Below are positions 1 to 8,600 of a stretch of DNA of 20,278 nucleotides, in pieces. The first letter of the stretch is position 1; the number at the start of each line of letters is the position of its first letter. Below the pieces are notes generated by a model, which saw only the letters and a list, made by a program, of their open reading frames with translations, did not search any database and was not told where the DNA came from. Made by a program: the position numbers and the translations under genes. The stretch lies in NCBI GenBank assembly GCA_019058515.1, contig JAHPYY010000132.1:1-20278 (forward strand), in the 5' to 3' direction. The stretch comes from Promethearchaeota archaeon. GTDB lineage: Archaea; Asgardarchaeota; Lokiarchaeia; Sigynarchaeales; SOKP01.

Positions 1-950
1 ACATTATATGGGACGAGGAAAACGACTTGTTATTATTAGGTAAACAAATTATGGAAAAACAATTCCATTCTCTAACAAGTGTAGCCGATATCACAAGATT
101 AATGCGTGTATTAGAAATAGTACACGAGCTTCTGATAAAAGACCTTCATGCTACCAAAAGAGAAGTGTTTTATGCGGATCCTAAGTTATTCGGTGGAGAT
201 CAGAAAAACTCTGATAAAAGTATAGAAGATATTGCCTCAATGCTCTATACTACCAGAAATTCTACCCATATCGTAGCGTCTGCTAAAGGATCGTGTATAG
301 GAAGATTAAGAATTAGAGATAAAAATGATATTATCGACTTAGAAGGATTAGGAAGTGGAGGATGGACCATCAGTCCAATGCTTGATAATATAGAAATTTT
401 AGAGTCAGATGCAGAATTTATTTTGGTTGTCGAAAAAGATGCGGCGATGATTCGATTATCCGAGGCTCGGTTTTGGCGACAATATCCCTGCATTATTCTA
501 ACTGCTAAAGGTGCGGCAGATATAGCAACTCGAATGTTCTTAAAAAGGTTGAGTAAAGAACTTAACTTGCCTGTTTTTAGTCTTGTAGATAGTGATCCTT
601 ATGGACATTACATTCACTCAGTTTATCTTAGAGGTTCGAAAAGGCTAAGTTACGAATCTCCTTTTTTAGCAACCCCAAACATAAAATTGTTAGGTGTATT
701 AACAAGAGACTTAGATAAATATAATATTCCTAAAGAAGCAAGACTTGATATGAAACCTATGGATATCAAAAGAACTAAAGAATTGCTTAGTGAAGATTTT
801 GTAAAAAAGAATAAGCAATGGGAAGATGATCTTAAATTGGCTCTAAAATTGAAAGTAAAAGCTGAGATCCAAGTTTTATCATCTCATGGGTTTGAATTTC
901 TAACGGATCAGTATTTACCAGAAAAACTAACCACTGGAGATTGGATATGA
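1..950 (+). CDS. top6A: DNA topoisomerase VI subunit A (Spo11-like), 5'-truncated
   Basis: This is the DNA-cleaving subunit of the type IIB topoisomerase VI, which with the ATPase subunit B passes one duplex through another and relaxes supercoils. The frame is open from the window edge (codons start at base 3), so the N-terminus is missing. TTG at 27 is only the first start-like codon, not the true start. Numbering from that TTG, the 5Y-CAP (winged-helix) domain has the motif TKREVFY with the catalytic tyrosine at about Y49. The Toprim domain follows, with its metal-binding glutamate at about E136 (LVVEKDA) and the DxD pair at D188/D190 (LVDSDPYGHY). The visible 307 residues agree with a family length of roughly 360-390 lacking the N-terminal tip. 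Subunit B often lies next to subunit A in archaea and may be just upstream of this window. The last codons overlap the next start as ATGA, which suggests translational coupling. Confidence 0.93.
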   Translation, partial: IIWDEENDLLLLGKQIMEKQFHSLTSVADITRLMRVLEIVHELLIKDLHATKREVFYADPKLFGGDQKNSDKSIEDIASMLYTTRNSTHIVASAKGSCIGRLRIRDKNDIIDLEGLGSGGWTISPMLDNIEILESDAEFILVVEKDAAMIRLSEARFWRQYPCIILTAKGAADIATRMFLKRLSKELNLPVFSLVDSDPYGHYIHSVYLRGSKRLSYESPFLATPNIKLLGVLTRDLDKYNIPKEARLDMKPMDIKRTKELLSEDFVKKNKQWEDDLKLALKLKVKAEIQVLSSHGFEFLTDQYLPEKLTTGDWI

Positions 951-1465
951 AGATATTTAGAAAAAAGGATGGCGGTATTATCCAGATAATTGACAAGGAG
1001 AAAATGAGAGAGTGGCCCGTTGAATTACCATTAATCTTTATTGAGTATATCCGAGATAAGCAATTAGATAGATACGAAGATGCGGCAATAAAGAAACAGG
1101 TATCTAGCTATCTTGATGAAGTTTTAAAAGATGTAGCTATTCCTCGTTTATTAAATGTTTTAGATGGGGAAAATACTGAGGAAATCATTTTAGCATTGAC
1201 GAGAATAGAAGAATTATCCAAGAAGAATATAGAAATGATAAAACCAATTAAACCGTATTTAACAGATCTAAATAAAATTAAGAACAAGGAAATTAGCAAA
1301 CTGGCTGAAAAAATCTCAAATGCGTTTTCTAGGGCCGAAAAACGTAAAGAAATGGCTAAAAAACGAGATATTATGAGAGAAAAAGAAAAACTATTCTTAG
1401 AAGGAAAAATAAAACCTGAGGAATACGCAAAAGCTAGAAAAGATTATTTAATATTGAGGGATTAA
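947..1465 (+). CDS. Small helical protein coupled to topoisomerase VI A, function unknown
   Basis: This gene encodes 172 residues that I do not recognise. I chose ATG at 947 because it overlaps the topoisomerase stop as ATGA, the usual arrangement for coupled translation; a TTG two codons upstream is less likely. The N-terminus is charged, beginning MKIFRKKDGG. A predicted all-helical middle (about residues 55-125) looks like one or two HEAT/ARM-type helical pairs. The C-terminal 50 residues are a very charged helix rich in Lys, Glu and Arg. The end (LEGKIKPEEYAKARKDYL) resembles a SHOCT-type helical hairpin, which follows the pattern 'GxITxEEFexxK'. There is no signal peptide and no membrane segment. 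Its position suggests a soluble partner or regulator of topoisomerase VI, but that is inferred from neighbourhood only. Confidence 0.75.
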   Translation: MKIFRKKDGGIIQIIDKEKMREWPVELPLIFIEYIRDKQLDRYEDAAIKKQVSSYLDEVLKDVAIPRLLNVLDGENTEEIILALTRIEELSKKNIEMIKPIKPYLTDLNKIKNKEISKLAEKISNAFSRAEKRKEMAKKRDIMREKEKLFLEGKIKPEEYAKARKDYLILRD

Positions 1466-1515
1466 CTTCTATGTTAGTTAATTTAATTAAAATTACAGCC
1501 AAATAACTCTTTGTT

Positions 1516-2082
1516 TTATAATTGTTCTTGATGTAAAAAAAAATTCAGCCATTCTAAAATAATTTTATTCAAAATTGAAAATAGTTTCTTTTCACTCGTA
1601 GTAAGCCTATTTTCTTCTGCTGTAGATATTTCTGTTGTTGATAGTCTAAGCGACTTTAAAAGTCTGTTATAAATTATGTTTGACATATATGAATTGTATC
1701 TATCAAAATCCATTTTAGTTTTTTTCTTGTTTTCAACGTCGTTTAGCATATCTCTCTTATTCTCACGGATGTTCATCAAGAATAGAGGATTATTTTTTTT
1801 TTCTAATTTTTGATTATCTCGTTCGCTTATTGCGTGTCGTTGAACATCAAGATTATCTAACTTTTCCCCTGGTAACTTTTCAAAAATGTTATAATGGATT
1901 AAAGAGTCAGCTATAAATTGTTTTACCTTGTATTTAGACCCTTTTTCAAACGGTCCAACTTCTAAATCTAACACTTTAAATCCCTTATATGAATCAAGGC
2001 AGGTCACATAAACATCGTTGTTCAGATAAAGGTACCTTATCCTACTTAGAATTTCGCTTATATTGATGTCGATGTTATTCAT
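1516..2082 (-). CDS. Probable GINS subunit, B-domain-first (Gins23-like)
   Basis: This gene encodes 188 residues. GINS is the tetrameric replication factor that binds MCM and Cdc45/RecJ to make the active helicase. Residues about 19-70 look like the small beta-rich GINS B domain: hydrophobic strands around YVTCLDSYKGFKVLDLEV, then GPFEKGSKYKV and a helix (FIADSLIHYNIFEKL). This follows the family pattern 'GpfkkGd.v.lP...A..Li..g.ae'. A charged linker covers about 75-125. The C-terminal helices resemble the A domain and contain LTTSEKKLFSILNKIILEW, close to the archaeal GINS 'lt.eEr.ly..iv.li.ew' helix. The B-then-A order is that of Gins23 (Psf2/Psf3 type); Gins51 has A then B. Nearby MCM and topoisomerase VI support the call. 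It is transcribed towards the topoisomerase operon (50-nt gap, convergent) and away from the HEAT gene. The match was recognised by eye and the family is divergent, so an unrelated small protein remains possible. Confidence 0.6.
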   Translation of the reverse strand: MNNIDINISEILSRIRYLYLNNDVYVTCLDSYKGFKVLDLEVGPFEKGSKYKVKQFIADSLIHYNIFEKLPGEKLDNLDVQRHAISERDNQKLEKKNNPLFLMNIRENKRDMLNDVENKKKTKMDFDRYNSYMSNIIYNRLLKSLRLSTTEISTAEENRLTTSEKKLFSILNKIILEWLNFFLHQEQL

Positions 2083-2160
2083 TACATTATAGTTTATTAT
2101 TTCTATTAGAATTCAAGACGATCCAAAAATGTATTTAGTGTTAATCGTATTATAATTAAT

Positions 2161-2172
2161 ATTTATTTAATT
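2161..2172 (+). promoter_or_regulatory. Possible TATA element for the HEAT-repeat gene
   Basis: The stretch ATTTATTTAATT lies about 20-30 nt before ATG 2191. That spacing would give a very short leader or a leaderless mRNA, which is common in archaea. The whole region is AT-rich, so this is a weak call. Confidence 0.25.
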
Positions 2173-2190
2173 TAAATTCGTTTAGAGTTT

Positions 2191-5100
2191 ATGATTCTTG
2201 AAATTGTTTTAATTGTAACTTTTATGGCTACTATTCTGTTAGGAACGATAATTATATACAAACAAATCGCATTAGTTAAAAAAGGGATAATAAAAAAAAT
2301 CGATTTGATTCAGTGTGTTTTTTATGGTTTTATATTTGGGGTTTCAACTTTAATCGTGATCGTTATGGCTGTGTTTTTTACCATAAATAACGCTGATTTT
2401 TGGAAAGATTCTACAATCGGACCCCCTACTTTAAATCCATTGTTTTTATTAATACCTCTGATAATATGTTTAATTTATTTAACGATATACCCCCTTATCG
2501 ATTTCTTATTCATTGCTTTGAGTGAAAAGACACATGAAGGTCTTACCCCCTTTCATAAAGCTATTGGAAGAAATGTTATTAATAGAAAAAATTCAAAAAA
2601 AACTACATCCCTCCTAAGAGCTGTTACATTTTATCTTTTGTACATACTTCCCTTATTACTTTCTCTTTTATTTAATTTCCATGTAATAATCGTTTGGATA
2701 ACCTCTGTTTTAGTATATCCTCTAATGATTCTAACATTTTACGGTTCGAAGGGATATATAGCGGGGATCTCAGATGTATATTACCACATTCCGGCTATAG
2801 ATCGTTCGATTTTTCTTAACTTTGAGGATAATAAAAGGGCGTTTAAAGAGTTTTCCTCCAACCCTGGACCTTTCATCTTATTAGGGGTAATGATTTTCGT
2901 CTTTGTTTGGGCTTGGATATCCTTATTTCAAACTATTATGTTCTTTTTTACTGGAATTATATTTATTTCGACAATGGCTTCCTTCTTTGTGTTTGTAACC
3001 CTGGCCATGGGCGTAATTGGTTATTTTACAAGATTTTGGGGTAGAAAGATTACCTTTAGGGCTATTGATATATATTTTGCAGCTTACTTAATGGCTTCGA
3101 TAGGGGTAAATGTGCTAGTAAATTTCATTGTAGTTAATGCAAATATGTTGACTAATACTTTTCAGGTTTGGCTTTTAACCGCAGAAATTATATCATATTA
3201 TAGGGTTTTCGCGTGGGCTGCGGTTATCGAAGAATTTATTCTTATCATCTTTACATCATATTATCTATTCTTCAAAGAATCTGATTTTATCAAGAATTTA
3301 AAAATATCAAAAATTAACGAATGTGGACAAAATTTCGATTCCGTCCCTTTATTTACCTTAATCCGCAATAAAGACGAGGAGATCCGAAATAAAGCTAAAT
3401 CTACTCTGATCATGATGTTTGAACGCATTCCATTGAAACCAGAATTAGATATCAACGATTGGAAATTTAAAAACATGTTAATTGACGGAATCTGCGATAG
3501 TAATTCGAATGTTTCCGAAATATGCTTCCACATCTTCTTAAACTTGGAAATAGATTATCCCAATATAGTCCTATCGTGGATTAAGTCTATATTAGAATCC
3601 CCAAATTACGATAAAAAAATACCAATATTAAAATCTTTAATAAATTCTAATTATACACTGGCTAACGAGATTCCTAATAAAATTATTCTTTCACTTACTC
3701 GAGATCCTGATTGGATTGTTAGGAAACTGTCTATTCAACTTCTAAATATGATGAATAGATTAAGCAAAACATATACTATAGGTGACTTATCTCTCGCAAA
3801 TTTAATTGAAGATCCTGATTACGAGGTTCAGAAAAATACTTTAGATTTGAGCGCCCGATATTCTTTTAATCTAAGAGTTTCTGATGCGCTTAAGAAACTG
3901 GAAAGTAAAAACCATAAAGTAAGATCAGCTGGACTCTTGAATATCAAAAATATGAAAAATGTTGAGGAATTTCCAGAACTAATATCAAGGATTTTAGAAT
4001 TTACTAAAGATCCATCTAGTTATGTAAGAGCGTCTGCTTTTGAGTTGCTTAGTTCAATTGGAAATTTTCAAAAGTATTACATTCCAATCGCTCCATTCAT
4101 AGATGCATTGATAGATGATAATAATGATGTGAGACGAGCTTCAATATTAGCCATGGAGAAATACTTCGAGGAAAATCCTGAATCAATTAATATTGATGAA
4201 ATTATCAAAAAAATTGATCCTACTAATGTAGAAGTTTTGCGGAGTATTATAGAATTTCTTGGACGGCTATGGAAAAGAAATCCAGAAAAAATTTTGACTA
4301 CTTTACTAATCTTTATTAAATTTGACAATGAATCCCTTAAAAATCAAATCTCAAATCTCTTAATCAATAAATATCCTTTAAATAAAGATTTGATTTTTGA
4401 CAATCTTATTATGCTACCTGATGTCAGTAAATTTGTAACAAAGGGAATCGTCTCAAAAACGCTTATAGGTTTAACGAGGACGGATCCAGACTTTATTATC
4501 CCAAAATTACTAAATCAATTGAATAGTAATAACGACGATGTGTTAATTAATGCTTTAAACACACTCGACGGTGTAATAGACGAATATACTGATAAAATTG
4601 AATTTGATAGGTTATTATCTACATTTCAATCAACAACTAATAATCAAGCTAAAAAGTTGCTTTCAAAAACCATCAATAAAATAGTAAAAAGTAAAGAGGG
4701 AATTCAAAAGTTAAATGTTGGTACACTCATTAAGCTCTTTAAAGGTCAAGAATCATCTGTTAGAATAACCCTTTCAAAAATATTATTAGATTTAGCAAAA
4801 GACACTCCCGAAAAAATACCCGTAACCTTATCAATTGACATGTTAAATGAAGAAGATTCAATCATAAAGGAATCGGGAGCAAAAATACTCGGATTAATAG
4901 GAAAAAACGAACCAGAGAAAGCTTTTGAGATATTATCTAAACAAGGACTTAAACACGATAATTGGTCGGTAAGAGAATCTTCTGTAAGCAGTTTAGGAAG
5001 AATTGCAGAATATATAGAAAATAAGGAAAAAGTTATTAACGAAATTAAAGATATGTTAAAAGATACCAATCCATGGGTAAGGAGATCAGCAATAAATATC

Positions 5101-5544
5101 ATATCTAGTATCGAAGGAGTAACCGCTTCTAAAATACCATTCGAAATAATTACAGATAATGTTAAACATAAAGAATCCACCGTTCGAGAAGCTTCTGTTA
5201 AACTTTTAAAGGTTTACGGTTTAGTAAACATAGAACGAATATTTGACATGATTCTACTTCTTCTTGAAGATTCCTCTGAAGATGTTAGAAAAGCTATGAT
5301 CAACACCACAGTGGATTTAATCGGGGAGGTAAAACTAACAAAAATCCTTCCAAACTTACTTAAAAACTTAAGCGATGAAAGAAGCCTTACTCTTCAAAGA
5401 TCAATTGCAATTACCTTGAGTAGAACTGTAAAGTACGAAAATGAAAAAGTAAAAAAACGCGTTATTGCTTTATTAAAAATAAGATGTGAAATGTCTCAAG
5501 ATCCCGTAATCTGTGATATTTTCAACCAATTAAAAGAAAATTGA
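2191..5544 (+). CDS. Large membrane protein with C-terminal HEAT-repeat array
   Basis: This gene encodes 1117 residues. The N-terminal third (about 1-365) is membrane-embedded, with hydrophobic helices near residues 2-23, 40-65, 82-110, 143-161, 163-185, 227-250, 251-280, 291-315 and 339-361. I did not recognise a catalytic motif or named transporter family there. The remainder (about 370-1117) is a soluble array of roughly seventeen HEAT-like helical repeats. They carry the recurring pattern Asp-x(3-5)-Val-Arg-x(2)-Ala/Ser, for example DPDWIVRKLS, DPSSYVRASA, DDNNDVRRAS, DTNPWVRRSA and DSSEDVRKAM. HEAT arrays are protein-binding scaffolds, so the simplest reading is a membrane-anchored platform that recruits a cytoplasmic partner; this is inference. 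ATG 2191 is the first start in the frame and is followed directly by a membrane helix. The gene is divergent from the GINS-like gene (108-nt gap) and sits alone on its strand. Confidence 0.88.
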   Translation: MILEIVLIVTFMATILLGTIIIYKQIALVKKGIIKKIDLIQCVFYGFIFGVSTLIVIVMAVFFTINNADFWKDSTIGPPTLNPLFLLIPLIICLIYLTIYPLIDFLFIALSEKTHEGLTPFHKAIGRNVINRKNSKKTTSLLRAVTFYLLYILPLLLSLLFNFHVIIVWITSVLVYPLMILTFYGSKGYIAGISDVYYHIPAIDRSIFLNFEDNKRAFKEFSSNPGPFILLGVMIFVFVWAWISLFQTIMFFFTGIIFISTMASFFVFVTLAMGVIGYFTRFWGRKITFRAIDIYFAAYLMASIGVNVLVNFIVVNANMLTNTFQVWLLTAEIISYYRVFAWAAVIEEFILIIFTSYYLFFKESDFIKNLKISKINECGQNFDSVPLFTLIRNKDEEIRNKAKSTLIMMFERIPLKPELDINDWKFKNMLIDGICDSNSNVSEICFHIFLNLEIDYPNIVLSWIKSILESPNYDKKIPILKSLINSNYTLANEIPNKIILSLTRDPDWIVRKLSIQLLNMMNRLSKTYTIGDLSLANLIEDPDYEVQKNTLDLSARYSFNLRVSDALKKLESKNHKVRSAGLLNIKNMKNVEEFPELISRILEFTKDPSSYVRASAFELLSSIGNFQKYYIPIAPFIDALIDDNNDVRRASILAMEKYFEENPESINIDEIIKKIDPTNVEVLRSIIEFLGRLWKRNPEKILTTLLIFIKFDNESLKNQISNLLINKYPLNKDLIFDNLIMLPDVSKFVTKGIVSKTLIGLTRTDPDFIIPKLLNQLNSNNDDVLINALNTLDGVIDEYTDKIEFDRLLSTFQSTTNNQAKKLLSKTINKIVKSKEGIQKLNVGTLIKLFKGQESSVRITLSKILLDLAKDTPEKIPVTLSIDMLNEEDSIIKESGAKILGLIGKNEPEKAFEILSKQGLKHDNWSVRESSVSSLGRIAEYIENKEKVINEIKDMLKDTNPWVRRSAINIISSIEGVTASKIPFEIITDNVKHKESTVREASVKLLKVYGLVNIERIFDMILLLLEDSSEDVRKAMINTTVDLIGEVKLTKILPNLLKNLSDERSLTLQRSIAITLSRTVKYENEKVKKRVIALLKIRCEMSQDPVICDIFNQLKEN

Positions 5545-5579
5545 AGTTTTTCCTAATATTAAAACATTAAATTAATACT

Positions 5580-5597
5580 CTCTTTATTTTTTTATTC
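5580..5597 (+). terminator. T-rich tract after the HEAT-repeat gene
   Basis: About 40 nt past the HEAT gene stop lies a pyrimidine-rich tract with seven consecutive T (5587-5593). Archaeal RNA polymerase can terminate on oligo-T without a hairpin. The call rests on base composition and position only. Confidence 0.3.
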
Positions 5598-5653
5598 TAC
5601 TCTAGTACCTCTTTAATAAGCAGCCCCTTAATATTAGTTTTAATAAATAGTGC

Positions 5654-5662
5654 TATATAAAT
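5654..5662 (+). promoter_or_regulatory. TATA box of the MCM gene
   Basis: TATATAAAT is a clear archaeal TATA element. The usual 22-27 nt from TATA to transcription start places the mRNA 5' end near 5680-5686, just ahead of the Shine-Dalgarno at 5685. The mRNA would then start roughly 10-15 nt upstream of the ATT start codon and include the whole N-terminal MCM frame. Confidence 0.5.
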
Positions 5663-5684
5663 TGGAGAGTATACATATTATTTT

Positions 5685-5690
5685 GGTGAT
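5685..5690 (+). promoter_or_regulatory. Shine-Dalgarno that sets the MCM start at ATT 5695
   Basis: GGTGAT is complementary to the archaeal 16S 3' end (AUCACC). It sits 4 nt before ATT 5695, the spacing usually seen between GGTGAT and an ATG. The in-frame GTG and TTG within or before it run straight into TAA 5692-5694, so they cannot be the MCM start. This site is the main evidence for a non-canonical ATT start. Confidence 0.6.
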
Positions 5691-5694
5691 TTAA

Positions 5695-8600
5695 ATTACA
5701 AGTTCGTTTTCGTCACCACCCGTAAAACCAATCCATAAAGTTCAGAGATTTGAGGATTTTTACAGAACATTCGAAGAAAAACCTGGTGAGTATAAATATC
5801 AAAATCAAATAAAACGCTTAATCTCAAAATCTAGTAATACATTACTGATTCTTTACGAGGATCTTCTAGCATTTGACCCTAAAATAGCTGAACTTCTAAA
5901 GGATGATCCTGAATCTCTTTTAGAAGATGCTATTAGTGCATTTAAGAATGTACTTAAATTTGAAACTGGCGGCTCCCTAAGTTTTGATGACTATTTTGTT
6001 AGAATTACAACTAAGGATGAAAAATCTCCTCTGAATATACCAATCAGAAGTTTAAGAGCAAAAAACATAGATAAGTTAATTATGTTAAAGGGCATAACTA
6101 TAAGAAGCTCAATAGTTAGACCTAAGCTAATTAAAGCTATGTTTGAATGTTTGCTTTGTGGGGCTATTTTTGAGACACCTCAATACACATCTAGTATTAG
6201 GTGGCCAAGATTTTGTGGTACCAATAAACGTTGTAAAGCAAAATCACAATCGGATTTTAAACTTTTATCTAAAAAATCAGAATTTATCGATTGGCATAGC
6301 ATCACAATTCAAGAGTTCCCTGAAGATTTACCTCCTGGAAGAATTCCCCGTTCTATTCAATCAATACTAACTCATGATTTAGTAGATTATGTTAAACCAG
6401 GTGATAGAGTCACAATTCTTGGTGTGTACAAATCCGTGATGGCAACTTCGAAAAAAAGTCCTAATTCGAATTTATTCAAAACCTATATCGATGTAAACTT
6501 CATTGAGCCTGAAGATAAGAGTGATGAAGATATTGAATTATCAAACGAAGAAAAAACTCAAATTATAGAATTATCCAAAGAACCTTTAATACAAAAGAAA
6601 ATCGCGCGCTCTATTGCTCCAACAATTTATGGAAGGAACGATTTAAAAATGGCGTGTGCGCTTAGTCTTTTTAGTGGAACGCGCAAAAAGAAACCTGGTG
6701 GAGGGTATAAGAGGGGTGATATCCATGTACTCTTCGTTGGAGATCCCGGTACGGGAAAAAGCGTATCTGGTTCTGAGAAAATATATATTGGAACCGAAAA
6801 TGCATCAGGTATAATTTGGACTAAAAGAAAAATAGGAGAATTTGTTGATAAACTTCTTGATGAAAATCTTTTTAATGTTATTTTAAGAGAAGATACTGAA
6901 CTCCTTAAAATATCGAATAATAAATCAGTATACACATATTCAATAAATCCTTTTACTCTGAAAACTCAAATATCTAGAATTAATGAAGTAAGCAGACATA
7001 AAGCTGATATTCTTCTTCAAATAAAAACACAATCTGGGCGTGTTATTATTACAACTCCAACTCATTCATTTACTACATTGGTAAATGGTGAATTGAAGGT
7101 AATTGATGGCAATGATCTTTATAAAAATCACAGCAATTTGTATTTACCCATTGCAAGAAATTTATGCTTTGGAGAGAATTACAATTGGATTGATATAAGT
7201 ACATTCTTCAATAAAGAGGATTTAGTTAGTGCTAAAACAATAAGAAAACAGATTAATTTATATTTAAATGATGGAGCTACTCTTAGTAGGGTAGCGAGAA
7301 TTTCAAATATCACTGAAGGAACTTTTTTATCATATCTAAGAGATAATAATTCTATACCTAATGGAGATTGGATAAGGAGGAAATATGATAACACTTGGAT
7401 TCCAAGAAAGATAGAATTCAGTAATAATCTCGGAAGACTCATCGGATTTTATCTCGCAGAAGGTGATACCCCTAAAAATAGTATACGAATTACAAATACA
7501 AATCAAGAAATAATAAAAATAATTGAAAACGATTTTAAATCCATTTTTGGTAGGGCTTCATCTTATGATTATAATGATTCTATCCAAATTCATAATAGTA
7601 GCCTAAGCTACTGGTTTAGCAATTTTTTGGGAAATCACGCACAAAATAAAAAACTCCATAGTATTTTGTTATCTACTCCATTAGATTTTCGTTGTAGCTT
7701 ACTTTCTGCTTATTTTACGGGGGATGGTTATATTGAAAATGATGCTCTATTTATTTCCGCCACTACTGCAAGTAGAATATTAGCATATTCGTTATCGGAT
7801 ATGTTATGTACAATTGGGATTTTTTGTGTAATTAATACTAAAACCATTCATTCAGGGCAATATAAAGGAAATATTTATTATAATATAATTCTAACTGGAG
7901 AGGAAGTAATTAAATTCTACGAAAAAATTGGATTTTTATCAACAGAAAAACAATCTAGACTTGAGAGAGCTATAGAGATTGCAAATTCAAAGATAAGATA
8001 TCAAAAAAAAGATATTATCCCTAATTTTGGAAATATTTTACAGAGGATTTCTAATGATCTCGAAATAATAGCAAGAAGAGGTTCTAGAGAGCGAGATTTT
8101 TTAGCAGAACTTCGTGGAAAAGCTCAAAGACAAAGAGCTGGAAGGGCGTATCTTAAAAAAATTACAAACATATTTGAAAATCTCTATAGAAGTAATGATA
8201 AAAAATATAGTAATGACCTTATTTGGTTAAAGAACCTAGTTGAATCAGATATTTTCTGGGATAAAATTGAGGAAATTGATGTAATAAACGAAGAAACATC
8301 TGTTTATGATATAGGAACTGATAATGGTCACTTTATTATAGCGAATGGTAATATTATCGTTCATAACAGTGAAATATTAAAAAGCGCTGTTGAAATATCT
8401 CCAAGAGGACTATATACTTCAGGAAAAGGATCTACAGCTGTAGGTTTAACTGCTGCTGTGATCAAAGACAGCGACACAGGACAGATGAATCTTGAAGCGG
8501 GTGCAATTGTTTTAGCTAATGGAGGAATAGCGGCTATAGATGAGTTTGATAAAATGGATACTGCCGATAGATCCGCATTACACGAAGGGATGGAGCAACA

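Noticed and set aside
4746..5180. 144-residue minus-strand frame opposite the HEAT array
   Set aside because: It is the antisense of regular HEAT repeats; hydrophobic-looking antisense frames arise from repeated D-x-V-R codons.
5545..5694. tRNA or structured RNA in the spacer before MCM
   Set aside because: No cloverleaf or strong stem was seen; the spacer holds a T-rich tract, a TATA box and the Shine-Dalgarno.
6082..6084. First ATG of the MCM frame as the start codon
   Set aside because: It would remove about 130 residues of the conserved N-terminal A domain, and has no Shine-Dalgarno; the frame is open and MCM-like upstream.
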